From positions 1 to 57,458 of the forward strand of contig JASCIV010000055.1 of the NCBI GenBank assembly GCA_030374735.1: a stretch of DNA of 57,458 nt, written 5' to 3'. A program made the translations under genes and the position numbers. Each line of letters starts with the position of its first letter. Positions within the stretch are counted from its first letter, which is position 1. Below the pieces are notes generated by a model that had not been told where the DNA came from, made no database searches, and worked only from the letters and a program-made list of their open reading frames with translations. This document shows, in pieces, positions 1-11,554 of this stretch. Source of the stretch: Gracilaria caudata (taxonomy: Eukaryota; Rhodophyta; Florideophyceae; Gracilariales; Gracilariaceae).

Positions 1-690
1 TGGTGTAACGCACCAGATGTATGGGAAACAGTAGACTGTAGTCGACTAGTGTAGTGAACCGGATGAATGTGTTACTCTGCTGCTCTACATGCATGCTTAC
101 TTGTACTAACACTTCTCAATCAAGGATCATGCGACCACTCTCAAAACCAAGAATCACTTCACCTACTGGTTTTGTTTAAGGGAAGGCCACTCTACGTATT
201 TTACTGGTCGTAGCCAAAACTGCCTACAACCTCCGCATTTATGAAAAATTTTATGGAAGAGTCTCTCTTGTGGGTAGAGGGTTCTCTACATCCTCTCTCC
301 AAATAACCATACGCAAAGTTAGCAGATACTTTCTAGCTCTGATCCCTATTATTTTCTTTCTTTCACGTGACAACGCGCATTCCGCGACCGCGTGACCTCA
401 GCAACGAAGAAGTTCGATGCCTGCTCGATGAAAGAAGCACGTGCTGCTTGCAACCCGATATTGAATCGTCAAGTTCCATCACCGCCTGAGGCCTTTTACT
501 CTTATGTCAGCTTCCCAGCTTTCCAGTGACACGAAACCCCACGGTACTAGTTCTAATGATAACTATTTGTCAAGAGACTGACATCTCAGTGCAATATTCT
601 CCGAAAGATCCGTTGAACGCCTTCGTTACTTTTTTCTGGATCCCAGAAATGAAGACTCTGGTGACGAAGCAGATGAAAAGTTGAGCTCAG
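1..690. other. no gene seen
   Basis: No reading frame of useful length, RNA gene or clear repeat is visible in these 690 bases. Composition is ordinary mixed DNA. Confidence 0.5.
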
Positions 691-2940
691 TCAAGTTTGT
701 GGAGCAGCATTAGGTATAGATGTCCAGCAAAGCGTTTTCGAACGCCCTCTTAATGTCCAAGAATCCTCCAAGATTCGAAACATTGTCAGAAACACAAGCT
801 TTGCTGGGTTTCGCGGCCATCCGAGCCTGGCAAGGCCTACGCCGCGTTGTTGCTCCCTGCTCCGCCCGCACTTCCAGACTCCAGCGCCACTGCACGGGCT
901 ACGACCAATGGAATGCGGGGCAGCAGGAAGAAGGCCGCCGGTGGACGGCGCAGTGTTACGCAGTGGAGCTCCGTCGCCACTTCTTAGGCGTTTGAAGTGG
1001 CCACCCATTGGAGCCTGACGAGCCCTCGCCCGCATCTTGTGCGGGCCATCGAAATCTTCGGATTCCGATAGGTTGACGAGCCCCAAGCCGAACTGTTGGT
1101 CAAGGTTCTTGGTCATCCTTTGGGTCAGGGCCTGCGCGTTCTCCTGCCTGATCTTGGCGAGGCTCTGGAGCAGCTCGCGCGTCTTCGCCGCCAAGCCTTC
1201 GTACCTCCGGGAGCGACGCAGCCAGGAACGCGCATTCAATGCTATATCGCCAAGCCTCCAGGTGCCCTCATACCCTTGGTTGCGCATCTCTCCCTCAAGG
1301 GCCTTGAACGCCTCGAAGACATTGGGGGTGAGATGAACTCCGCCCTGAGGAGGCAGATCGGCAGCCCTTGGGATCTCGCTTTGGGTATAATTGTTCCCAG
1401 AGTACTCACCACTTGTTCTTGAAGGCTCAAGGAGAACCTCCATGGAAGGAGCCGACGCGGTCTCTTGCACGGTCGGAGTAGGCTGTACCGTCGGTGCCAC
1501 ATCCAAAGGCACGAAGGTCTTGCTGGTCAAAGAAACGGAAGATGACCCTGTAGTTGGCTCGTTCGGGAACTGACTCGGTTGGCAGGTCCTCCACACCACT
1601 AGGGATCGCGGGCAAAGCCAATGGAACGTCGTGGGGCTCATGGCAAGCCAACACGAAGCCTCTTCCTCTGGGGTAGTAGTTGGGCACGTCCCGGCGTCCC
1701 GGCGTGGTAAGACCTCAGGACTGGCCTTCACCGGGAAAGCCGAATACGACTTCCCGTCTTCGTGCTCCGTTGGATGCCGAGGGATGGACTCGAAGCTGTT
1801 GGCGTCGTAATCGTACCAAAGGTAGCCTGGGGTCGCAGCCCAATCCATACGGGGAATGAAGTCCAACAAGTTGTTGACATCCTCAGGCCAGTACTCGGTT
1901 CTGCGTACGATGTTCTTGATACTCAACCCACGGAGGTAGATAATCAGCATCCGAGGGAGCGGTACCAAATGTGTACGAGGGCTGGGACAGTCGCTGGAGT
2001 TCCAAACGCGCCAGTCCTGCGTGCGGACACTGCGGAGCACCACTTAGCTACAGGTGTAGAGGAAAGCCATTAGGACGAACCCGGCCCACTCCACGTCAGC
2101 AACTGCCAAGTGAGCCAGTTCCCTCGGTCTTGAGGTGTCATGATCAACTGTCGCAGGTGGTACGCAACCAATGGAGGACTGGGAACGGCCAGCAGTTTGG
2201 AGACTTGCCAGAAGTCTTGCTAGTCTCCGTCCTGGGAGAACGACATCCTTAGGTACAATCCGTATCGGTCGGCGGCCCTCCATATCAAGAAACTCCACTT
2301 GGTGCCATCAAAACATGAACTTCAATTTCGTGCGCATCCTATCTTCGGGCTCAGCCATCTTGTTGCAATGGGTCCGGTCCGTCATCCAGTACAGCCTATC
2401 ATACGGCGGCAGAACGGACATGAGACCTAAGCGGTTGTGCCCGGATGGAGGAAACTGTACCGATGGATCCTCGAAGTCACCGTAGATATCCCAAATGATG
2501 CCGTTCACCCGCCGCTTGTATTCTTCCTCTGCAAGGGTCCTGAGGTACGGCATGCCAGTCAGAACGCTCCTAACGCATTCCGGGACGTTCAGGGCGTTTA
2601 CGGGCGCCTGCAACCATAGGTGAAACCATTAGACTTGGAGACACCTTTTGGGGCCACGAATCAACTCCAGGATAGGGGCGAAACGGCGTGCGTCGAAGAA
2701 TTCTGCTTGCATCCGAAGGTAGTATTGTACCGTATAGGGCCTACTCGCGTTACGACTCCCACCGGTCGCCCTTCTCATGGTATGCCGAAAGCGTCCCCTG
2801 GACGCGTGAGAACGCAGACGTTCTGCGGCTGAGGCATCGTAATCGGCGCGCCACTGGCGGTAAAACCCTGAGGAGCAGATGGGGCCGATGGACGGCTTGG
2901 TACAGGGAAGTCGTCGTAGGGGCTGGGAATCTCGGCGCAA
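691..2940 (-). pseudogene. unrecognised decayed coding region
   Basis: One minus-strand frame stays open from 2940 to 691 except for three stop codons: TAA at 2629, TGA at 2308 and TAA at 2044. Protein-like composition (for example NRLGLMSVLPPYDRLYWM and LGDIALNARSWLRRSRRYEG) suggests about 750 codons of former coding sequence rather than chance. Between about 1427 and 1687 a neighbouring frame looks more protein-like (LACHEPHDVPLALPAIPSG), so at least one frameshift is also present. The upstream stretch at 2775-2981 (SPYDDFPVPSRPSAPSAP) and the ORF at 2944-3165 may be the broken N-terminal part. I do not recognise the family. It could be a transposon-encoded protein or an old host gene. Confidence 0.4.
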
Positions 2941-3165
2941 CCGCTATAGGAGCTCATCTTGAGTGAAGCCAACGGAGTCACTTAAATGCACTGGTAACGG
3001 AGTCGATCGCAACCACGCATGGACGTATGCTCTCGTGCTCACGGCACCGCGCGAGACCAATGGATTCAATAGGTGGTCAACGCGGACGCGCGCACGATCG
3101 TCAGAGCAGAGCAGATGTATCACAGGAGCAAAGATCGCACCGTGGCGGGAGGGCGACATAAGCAA

Positions 3166-3640
3166 TGGACTAGGCGGGGGCGCTTAGGGACGGCGGTGCC
3201 ACTTCGCTTGCTTTATCTTGACCTGAAGAACTGCATCGCAAGTGGAGTCGAGCGCGCAGCACGTCGGTGACCAGTGCTTCAGTGACGGTGCGCCTCACGT
3301 GTTTTTAGCGCAGTGCCGCCGCCAAACTCCCCGTTCAACCCTCGGTGGCACAGCCCGCAAGGACCGTAATGCCTCTCGTCTTTCAACGGCCGGTACTAGC
3401 ACTGGACCCTTCGTAGCTCTCCCCGCTGGCTGTAGGGTCGCTTGCAACCATTGGTAGCGATCATTCTGACTTGGCCTCCTCCAGTCCTTGGGAGGGCACA
3501 GACTCCTTAGGTTGTTATATCCTCATGGTCACGCTCCTATTAATCCTTTTGGGGCTTAAAAGTTTTGACTCTGCTTTCGATCTTCAATGAACTCTTCAGG
3601 CTTCGGCCCACGCCCAAGAGCGCCTAGAGGCCTATTACTG
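3166..3640. other. no gene seen
   Basis: Only short overlapping frames on both strands. Short words such as ACCATTGG and CCAATGG recur here and in the neighbouring kilobase, but I cannot assign a function. Confidence 0.4.
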
Positions 3641-3660
3641 CATATGCAGGGTGCTCTGTC

Positions 3661-3880
3661 GAAAATTTCGGCATAGGCTCCGGCCGCCTTTCTGTGCAGG
3701 TGATCCAATGGGATGCTTCCAATGGTTTCTTTCGCGTCCCAGTGGTGCGTCTACCACTGGGAAACCATCTACAAGGCCCCTACACGTATTGCTTCCTGTC
3801 GTGATGGTCGCGATGGTCGGATTATTTTACTTCCGCATGGAACATTTTGGCATGGCCTCCGGCCGCCCTTGCGGGCACTT
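3661..3880. repeat. direct repeat pair with an intervening hairpin
   Basis: A block of about 38 bases around 3661 (containing GGCTCCGGCCGCC) recurs about 180 bases downstream near 3840 in slightly changed form (GCCTCCGGCCGCC). Between the copies lies a perfect 9-bp stem, CCCAGTGGT at 3738-3746 with ACCACTGGG at 3753-3761 and a 6-base loop. It extends outward, past an unpaired stretch on one side, to ATGGTTT and AAACCAT. No coding role is evident. Confidence 0.55.
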
Positions 3881-3986
3881 TCTCCAAAGGAGGGGCTCCC
3901 AGGGCCCCAGATCCAGTGGAAGTCTTTTGCAGCAACGGAGTGCACCGCCACACAAATTGCTCTTCGTTCTTAGCCCGAGGACGTCG

Positions 3987-4631
3987 TTATTGCGTACCCA
4001 ATGATCTGGTCTCCGCAGCGTAGTGGCATGCGAGCAGCCATAGGTATGCGAGCGCGCGACGAGATGCGAGAAGCTGCGATCCTTTGGAAGACACGGAAGG
4101 CAATACCATGGGCGTGGTGATCACTTTGCCAAGGCTGCAAAGTCTAAGGGGGGAGTTGTATAATACCGTGCGTCCTAACGCGGCTCTCCAATGGTGCGCA
4201 TTGCTGGTTGGGATGGTCCGATGTCCCAAAGTGACCCACAGGTGGTACAAGTGGAGTGTGGCAGGCCCCTTATGGTCTCCTTTATTTTTACTAGTAGTTT
4301 CTGTACCAATGGCATTGCAGTTGTTACACCTGGTGCACTGGTACCGTACCTGAGGTCGGCACACCTCGCAGTCGATACTTCGGCCCTTTCTACATCTGGA
4401 CATCCACGGCTCTTTTTGTCCAAAAGGACAAGATCGCGCAACTTTCGCATCTGCGCTAGACAAGGCGATCTTGTCCACAACACTGCTGCCCTGTCCAGGA
4501 TTTTGGGGTCGCTTCAGAGCGACCCCAACATTCTGGACAGCAACGGACGTCTTCTTTTCGAGTTCGATCAATCCGTTGAAGAACTCGTGACCTCTACCCA
4601 CGTCCCACACCCATCCCGCTTTCCCTACCAA
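3987..4631 (-). pseudogene. cysteine-cluster protein fragment, possibly a piggyBac-type transposase tail
   Basis: A 214-codon open frame. Its middle holds a Cys cluster (IDCEVCRPQVRYQCTRCNNC) followed some 20 residues later by LHLYHLW. The pattern Cys-x2-Cys, then Tyr-x-Cys-x2-Cys, then a Tyr-His pair resembles the C-terminal zinc-binding tail of piggyBac transposases, with an insertion before the last pair. No upstream DDD catalytic core can be seen, so at most this is a 3' relic. The identification is tentative; a host cysteine-rich protein remains possible. Confidence 0.3.
4503..4528. repeat. perfect hairpin, 11-bp stem
   Basis: TTGGGGTCGCT at 4503-4513 and AGCGACCCCAA at 4518-4528 are exact reverse complements separated by four bases. 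It sits inside the weak frame at 3987-4631. Confidence 0.8.
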
Positions 4632-4701
4632 AGTTGGGCAAAGTTTACAACTCTACAAGCATGAAAACCATATTCAAGACCGGTCAAGCTTCTCTGCCTC
4701 C

Positions 4702-5892
4702 GTGTATTCGACGCACCTTCTCACGACAATGAGCAGAAGAAGAGCTCTAGAACTCGTTTCTCTACTCAAGTGCATTGATGGACTCGAAGAAGACCATGAT
4801 GCTTTCATGAATACAAACAATTTTTCACAGGGTCACGAGCTGTTAAGCAATGCTGCATACTTCCTCCACAGTGAACGTCATCGTGGTTCTCTTCAGCGAG
4901 CTAGGAAATACGCCAGAAACGACATCAACTGGCTGCAAAACTTTGCGTGCACTGTACGGGTTTGCAAATCCCCAAGATGAAAACCATTCTTCCGTGTTCC
5001 CTTCGAAGTTTTTCACCTGGTAGCGAAAAAGCTGTCACCATATATTCAAAGGTCTAACACATACTTTCGCAATGGGGTCAAAGCGGAAGTGAAAGTCGCT
5101 TTGTTCCTTATGTAAAGTGGAGGTTCAACTCTAGAAGCAGTGGCAACACAGTTGGGAATCGGAAACGGCACAGTTAATGAATGCGTGACTGAAGTGGGCG
5201 AACAAATATGCCAGCACTTTGGTGAAGTCATTCAGTTTCCTATCTCTGAAGCAGATGTAGCAAATGCCATGTATGGCTTCCGAAATATCAGAGGTTTGCC
5301 CTATTGCGTCGGAGCCGTCGAGGGAACGCACACCTACTGGCCGGCTTATCCCGAAGAACAATACTACGAATACAGGTGTTACAAAGGTTTCCCGAGCACA
5401 GTTCTATTTTCCGTCGCAACTGCCAACAGAAAGTTCACCTTAGCTGATGTCGGCCGTCCCGGGGTAAGTGGAGATAGTAGAATTTGTAGAGAGTCCACGT
5501 TGAAGAGCAATGTATACAACCGTTTTTGGCTTGGCAATAGCATTACTGATCTCAGAATCGCAGATATCCGTATTCGACCTTATCTTATCGGCGATTGCGC
5601 TTTTATGCCAGCGATAAAAGTGATGTGACCGTGCCCCAAAGCGGAAATAAGCAGCAATCCTCTCCTCAAAACATGGGATTCAATTGCATCCCAGACACGG
5701 AAGCCCATTCAGTGTTCGTTTGGGATCCTTAAGAATAAGTTTTCAAACTTGAAAACTGGGATCCAACCTCAGCACGAGAACGAAATTGTGATGTTGGTTA
5801 TGGCGTGTGTTCTTCTGCACAATATTTTACCAAGGAGAAGATACAGATTATCTTTAGACAGCAGACGAGCAAATGGAAGGGGAATTTGTTAG
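4702..5892 (+). pseudogene. PIF/Harbinger-type DDE transposase, broken
   Basis: Transposases of this family excise and reinsert DNA elements using a DDE triad in an RNase H fold. One plus frame from 4702 to 5628 carries an N-terminal helical part (FFRVPFEVFHLVAKKLSPYI), a helix-turn-helix region (TQLGIGNGTVNECVTEVG) and the core (GVSGDSRICRESTL, YLIGDCAFMP). It is interrupted by TGA at 4978 and TAA near 5115. After 5628 the product continues in another frame as SQTRKPIQCSFGILKNKF and VMACVLLHNI, ending at 5890-5892. The first catalytic Asp (normally DGTH) reads EGTH, and the usual Glu before the FG.LK motif reads Gln (IQCSFG). With stops, a shift and two active-site changes it cannot be functional. 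The minus-strand ORF at 5982-7003 is a likely companion. Confidence 0.8.
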
Positions 5893-5981
5893 CGGTGAGA
5901 CTTCGGAAGGTAAACGAAAACGTGATGCACTACTTTGCTACGTATTGAATGACAACTGGCAGTAGGCGTCGAATGGGTTAA

Positions 5982-7003
5982 CTACATCTTGTCTACGAAC
6001 CTTTCCATTAAAGCAATCATTTTGTCGCGATATTCCTCAGATTTCGTAAGGTGCTGTAGGATTTTCTCGTTTTGTTTCTCTTGGTTCGCAATAAGGACCG
6101 CGAAAGAGCTGTTCTTGGCTTCCTTTGCCCTTTTCCGGCTGCTTGTCAAAACAGCTGCTCTGAAAGAATCTGCAGCAGTGTGTAATACAGAATTGGGATT
6201 GTGTCGAGCCTTGCCATTTTCCAGCTCATGCACTTCCTGGAAGAACAAAGGCATGTCAAAAAATCTTCATCGTGTGCGTCTTTTCCAGATTGCGTAATTT
6301 TCTGGATGTATGCAGTGTATTCCAATCGAAGACGCCCGAACTTCTTTGGCTATTCTTTCACTGTTCGGGAAACTCCATCTTACGATTGCGCCAAGAGAAT
6401 AGCGGTTGCAAAAACTTCTTTCAGAGATTTCTTTTGCTTCTTATTGTCACCGTACCCTGCCTCCTTCATTTTGACAAGGAGCGTTTTAATTGTCTTATAG
6501 TCATACGTCTGATTGGTTGAAGGGGGCTTGGATGGAGTAGCAGCAGGCGTTGCGTTGTTCGAATAACTTTCTTTCTCAAGAGGTGCTATTTCGTCTGTTG
6601 CCATGGGGCCTACTTTGTCCTTATGCGTTGGTGGGTGTGCGGAATGTGCGGAACGTTGTATGGGGTTTAATGAATTGTCGAATTCATCCATATTGGCTTC
6701 GATTGGGAGCACAAGACCGCCGGAAATCTGGTGTGGAAGGAAAGGCATTGGTGTGGTTTGTAGTCCACGATGTAGCTTTAGATCAGTAGAAGTCATGAAC
6801 CATTCTTTGCTTTTATTCTGCTTGCTACACGGAGCTGAATTTTGGTTCTGCTTGTTTATGTTGTGCACGTAAACGTCTGGATCTACGAGGAAGATTGAGG
6901 TGTGCGTCGTTACTGTTTCCAGACTCCTGAACTGCGAGCAAGACGGGGTGTGCGTCATTGCTGTTGTAGCCGTCGGGATTGCATTCTCGGGAACTGCGAG
7001 CAA
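5982..7003 (-). pseudogene. probable companion ORF of the Harbinger relic, frameshifted
   Basis: Two minus-strand frames (6380-7003, then 5982-6254) appear to be one protein broken near 6300-6380. The first part is polar, with a helical tail (TIKTLLVKMKEAGYGDNKKQ). The second part ends in a charged, coiled-coil-like segment (QNEKILQHLTKSEEYRDKMI). It converges on the transposase relic at 4702-5892, the common layout of PIF/Harbinger elements, which carry a second DNA-binding ORF. I do not see an obvious Myb or trihelix signature, so the companion role rests on position and on the coiled-coil tail. Confidence 0.4.
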
Positions 7004-7017
7004 GGCGACGTTGTCCG

Positions 7018-7150
7018 TCGCAACCGTTTCCGCACCGCGCTGCTCTGGTGCGGAGTTTGTCCCTCAAAACCGTTTCTGCACCGCGCTGCTCTTGTGTGAA
7101 AGTTTTCTGTCACAACCGTGTCCACACTGCGCTTCTGGTGTCCAAACGTC
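7018..7150. repeat. 46-bp tandem repeat, three copies
   Basis: The core AACCGTTTCYGCACCGCGCT starts at 7022 and 7068, and a diverged third copy starts at 7114, each 46 bases apart. A related pair of GAACTGCGAGCAAG blocks lies just upstream near 6930-6995. This is a degenerate minisatellite at the 5' side of the minus-strand companion ORF. Confidence 0.7.
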
Positions 7151-7189
7151 CGCGCGGATGTCTCTTTGAAAACGTCGGACATGCGACGT

Positions 7190-8842
7190 GAGTCATGTAG
7201 ACACGGCGCACATTTGTCCCTTATTGAGGTAGCGAGGGCCTTATGCTGCTTGAGGTGCGCCTCCTTCCACTGGTAACGCTAGAGACCCTCTTGGCAACTA
7301 TCTTCACCTTCAGGTAGCGATCTCCATCCACTACGGGCTTTCAAGCGATCGTTACGCCGTACGTCATTCTTGTAGGAACGGCAGACAACGCCCGCCCATT
7401 GCGCCCCGTCTACCAGTGGACTCCCGTTCGGTCCCATTTCTTTTGGATCATTCTCTCCTGTGGGTAGCGACCGGTGCCGCTACACTATATTTGGCAAGGT
7501 CGTGCACAAAAAGAAAGTTCGAGCGAATCGATGGTGAGTGAAACACGGGTGAACTTGTATCTTTCTAGCCGTCGTCGCGAGGGTAATCTGGTCAGTGTGT
7601 GTGACACGATGCCGGGTGTTGTTGGCATTTGTCGTGGTTAATGGTTGTTCTAAATGGTGCAGATACGCTGGTGAGGTTCCGTAAGAGGGGTTGGCAGCGG
7701 AGTCTAATTCGAATGTCGTACCGTCATCGGAAAGGTGGTTCTGTGGTAGTGCGTTTTCTTGGGCCGCTATACGTAGCTTCAGCTCTTCTAAATCGTGATT
7801 GCGGTGCTCCTACACGCGTCGTGCTTGATATCTGGGGCCCTAGCCGCCAGCGCTGGGATTTCGCTGCCGGAAGTCGGCGGTCTCGTGTGTGGTAAAAGAA
7901 TGAAACTTGCACCACTTTCTAATCCATCCCGCGGGTCGTAGACAGTTTCTGTCCACCGGGCTGCAAAAAGATGGTTGAAACGCCGTTTCTGGGTCAAGGG
8001 CTGCCATGACCAGTCGGGTGTGGGTCCTGGTTTGATTGTGGGCATAATTTCTTCCTGAAGCAATAGGGCTGGGTGAGTATTTTTCGTAAACCTTTGGATT
8101 GTGGCTGGGGGGTTGGCACTTAGAACAACGGCGAGTTGAACAATATACGGGGTTTTCTTCAGATCTCTGATCATAGAGTGTTGTGCACTCATACTCGATG
8201 TTTTGATAGACGGCATCGACTAGTTTGATGCGAACTTTGTCCGGTTGCCTAATGTCATCATCGAGACTGTTTGCAGGCAGAAATATTATTGAACGAGCCT
8301 TTTTAAATGAGACTGGATTAAGTTGACTGTTTGTTTGAGAGATAAATGAACAAAATCTCCAACCGGTTTGGTGGAAATGGTTTCCGATAGACATCACATG
8401 TTGAGGGCTTTCGTTTTGGTTATTATTTTCTTTTTTGGGCGGTTGCGCTGCTTCGGCTGGAACGGAATGGGCGTCGACTGTTTTCTCTAGAGCTGCATTT
8501 ATTATGAGAAGAGATGTCCAGAAAGCAAAGTTGTCTTAGGATAGAATTCGGAGGTGTAGTGTGTCAAAGGATGCGGTCATCTCGTGTGGTGTTGAATCGA
8601 GGGGATTTGTGTGTCGTCTTTAGTGGTTCCGGCTTGTTGGAGTAGTTTGTCGATGTATGCGGTTTCGTTTGCGGTTTGGGATCTAGTATTGTATCTTATG
8701 GGTTGGTCGGAGCATGAAGGCGATAAAGTAGGACTACGGTTATATGGACCCATAACCTGAGACCGTGAAGAAGCCTTGCCTCCCCTTCGCCGTCGGCGGG
8801 AGAGCGCAGCTCGTGTGCTTTATTTCAATCGCGCTAGTGCTA
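7190..8842. other. no supported gene
   Basis: About 1.6 kb with only an unrecognised 185-codon minus frame at 7840-8397 and its shadow at 7788-8216. That frame has no motif I can name and a composition (many His, Cys and Pro) typical of chance frames. Short GGTAGCGA words recur between 7230 and 7470. Confidence 0.4.
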
Positions 8843-8866
8843 CCCCTTTCATCGGCTCAATTTGGA
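8843..8866 (+). repeat. left terminal inverted repeat of pogo-like copy 1
   Basis: Starts CCCCTTTCATCGGCTCAAT directly after TA. Compared with the reverse complement of 11263-11286 it differs at three positions, all C/T. Confidence 0.85.
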
Positions 8867-9172
8867 ATTACGGACTAATTTGGATCGAGCTCATTTCAAA
8901 CCGCGCCATTCCGCTGTCCTGTGGTAATCAGATCCTAACGATGAAGAGGACCATCGTTCTAGTGTAAACGACTGACTCGTTTACAAAAATCAGTGACCTT
9001 TGAGGAAACACCATGAAAGCCACGCATTCAAAGCTACGTAGCAGCGTCCTTCGAGGTCCCGTAAAGACCCAAACTCTTTGCGATCCTACAACCGAACCGG
9101 CCATCATTCCTACATAAATGGGACATGCAACTTTCGTCCAGTTGCAAACTTCCCCGACGGCCTTCTTTCTCT

Positions 9173-11074
9173 ATGCCGCTGTCTATGCGGCGACAAACAG
9201 CAGTCAACAAACAACGAGCTCTTCGAGATACACGCCGTGAGCAGCAGAGAAAACACGCATTGACCCTGCTTCGCAAACAGGCATCTACCGGAACCATTGT
9301 TTCGGAAACAGGCATCGACAAGACCACGTTACATCGCCTCCGCGTTGCAGTGCAAACTAACAACAAGGAGGAGATCACCAAACTCCTCAACACCTCCCTT
9401 AATCGAGCAGGTCGTAAGCCAGTGCTCAAGCAAGAGGAAAGCAAATTGATCGTAGAACACATGCAGCGCGCTGCCATCCGTGGATTTGCATTCAACATTG
9501 CCACTGCGAAAAGCTTCATGGCCAACATCGCTAGTGAGGGCAGAGAAGGATTTGGCAATGTAACTCCGTCCGACGACGCAGTACGGGCTTGGAGGGCTCG
9601 CAATCGAAATATATCTGTGCGCAAGATGGAGTTAAAGCAGGGTGTCAAATTACTTGCCGAAGATCCCATTCATCTCCGCACCTATGCCGATTGTTTGCAA
9701 GCGGTACAGGAGTTCAACTCTAATATCTATGACAGTGCGGATTATGCGTGGAACTTGGATGAAACCGCGATTGATCCGCAGTATGGAAAGCGGGTTAAGA
9801 CGTTTTGCAGGTCAAACTCCAATCACAGCGGCTACCGTGCCGCATATGTCTGTAACAAGTGTGGAAGGCATGTCACTGCCGTGTTGGCCGTGTCCTCGTC
9901 AGGCAGGAAAGCACCCCCAATTTTTGTTTTGGAAGGGAAAAATGTTATGTCCGGCTGGCTGATGGGTCTGGACAAAGAGATTTTTCACCGCGACGGCGCA
10001 CCACATCCTCTCTGTTCGGACAAGTGGCTTCTTGGAGACAATCTTATTGTGTCTACGAAGTCTGGTTCTGTCACCAAGATGTTCTTTATCACATTATAAA
10101 ACACCTCTCGAAGTTCATTCGCAAGTTCGTTGAGAAAAAGCAGCCTGTTCTGCTTTTATTGGACGGTCATTCGTCCAGAAATGGGGCTGCTTGGCTCGAT
10201 ACATGCCAGACGCACAATATTGAAGTCACACAAAGCCCTGCAAATACCAGTCATTTCTTGCAGCCCATTGATCAATTCGTCAACAAGAAGTTCAAAGAGT
10301 CCGTCCGTGCTATGCGAGATGAGCTTATGGATATGGCCCCGCTGCAACTGACCTCAATCGGAGTGAAGCTGATGTTGGGGGTTTCTGGCTCGGAGCTTAT
10401 TTCCCATGATGACATTCTTGATAAGATGGAAGCGATGTCGTTTGTGGCCAATGGATTACAGGATTGTTGAGATGATTGAGAAAGGAGCCATTGCAGACAG
10501 TGAGAATTTGAGCAGTTCATCCACCGCACCTCTGCCCACGCGTTTCAGTAGGCGCAACTGCGATCGCGAAGCGTACGAAAAAATCAAAGAGACTATAGGA
10601 TCTTCTGTGGGCCCTGCTGTTGCTATCAATCAAGTTCTTTGTGTCCTACAGAACAAATGAACCACTGCGGCAATTTTGAAAAAGTACGGCAAGGACCTTT
10701 CGGCTCCAATGTCTACTGCAACGCGCAAAAATAACCGCAGTCTTTGCGCAGGACTTCCTCCAAAACACTTGGCAATCAAAAAGCGGGTTGGGGCTAGAAA
10801 GAAGAAGGAGCTTGAATCTGCCCCGAAGAAGTCAAAAAAAGCCACTGTCAGTGGTTCGGATAATATTCCTGAGGTTGATTGCACTACTGCATCAGAGGGT
10901 TCGAATGCTTGCGGCTCAGGAGATAGTTCTGGAGTAAGTTTGAAATGTGTTGCGGACCCAAACATTGTTCCCGAGACTTTGATAAGTAGTGAGAGTGTTG
11001 CTGTCGGTTTAAGTGACAGTGAGAAGAACGCCATGCACGCGCTCCGTGAGCTTGGCAATGGTGGTCCAATTTGA
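9173..11074 (+). pseudogene. pogo/Tigger-type DDE transposase, frameshifted
   Basis: Likely start MPLSMRRQTAV at 9173. The N-terminal part is a basic helix-turn-helix region (TIVSETGIDKTTLHRLRVAV), followed by PSDDAVRAWRARNRNISVR, typical of the CENP-B/pogo fold just before the catalytic core. The DDE_1 core shows all three acidic motifs: WNLDETAI, LLLLDGHSSR and FLQPIDQFVNKKFK. The frame shifts near 10080 and again near 10465, and an in-frame TGA lies at 10658. The C-terminal tail to 11074 is Lys/Ser-rich (KKRVGARKKKELESAPKKSK). Catalytic residues survive, but three breaks make this copy inactive. It is clearly related to the transposase at 36978-39374 (shared VNKKFKE and RAM-D motifs). Confidence 0.85.
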
Positions 11075-11262
11075 ACCATTTGCGTATTCGTTGCTATGGA
11101 GATGGTCACATGTAGAAGTTGATCACTCAAGAAAACTATGATTGAGTAAACTGCGTATTGTGTGTTGTTTATGTGTCAGCTTTGTCTTCGTCGCGCACTC
11201 CCCTCAGTTGCGGACGGTGAAGGCGTACAACAGACTCTCAACGCCGCTTAAGAAAAAATCGA

Positions 11263-11286
11263 TCCAGATTGAGCCGATGGGAGGGG
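11263..11286 (-). repeat. right terminal inverted repeat of pogo-like copy 1
   Basis: The reverse complement begins CCCCTCCCATCGGCTCAAT and is followed on the plus strand by TA at 11287-11288. Confidence 0.85.
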
Positions 11287-11331
11287 TAACGTGTGAGAGG
11301 TGTCATTCGGCGTCTCAGTGAGCGCAGTTCG

Positions 11332-11523
11332 TGCAACAACTGGGAGGAGACTGTATGAGAACTTTACTCTAAGCGATGCCTCTTCTCTTTTAGTAGCTAC
11401 TCCGTCTCTACGCCCCTTATAATGGCGTCTTAAGGACGCTCTCGTCGCTATATGCGACCATCTGCACTAGCACGCTCAAGTGTGCATGCAATTTAGACTG
11501 TCTCTCAATTCGAATCTGTTGCC
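11332..11523 (-). repeat. 3' LTR of the gypsy element
   Basis: A 192-bp LTR beginning TGCAACAACTGG and ending CTGTTGCC on the plus strand, so its ends are near-complementary (TGCAACA and TGTTGCC). A purine-rich tract lies directly inside it on the coding strand (GGAGGGACAGTGGGG), the expected primer for plus-strand synthesis. Confidence 0.85.
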
Positions 11524-11554
11524 CCACTGTCCCTCCGCACTATTGACGACCTCG

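Larger units (their letters stand above)
8843..11286 (+). mobile_element. pogo-like (Tc1/mariner superfamily) DNA transposon, copy 1
   Basis: A 2,444-bp element bounded by inverted repeats and a TA dinucleotide on each side (8841-8842 and 11287-11288), as expected for TA-targeting Tc1/mariner/pogo elements. The terminal repeats match at 21 of 24 positions. It encodes a DDE_1 transposase whose frame is broken. It ends only 45 bases before the gypsy LTR at 11332. Confidence 0.85.
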
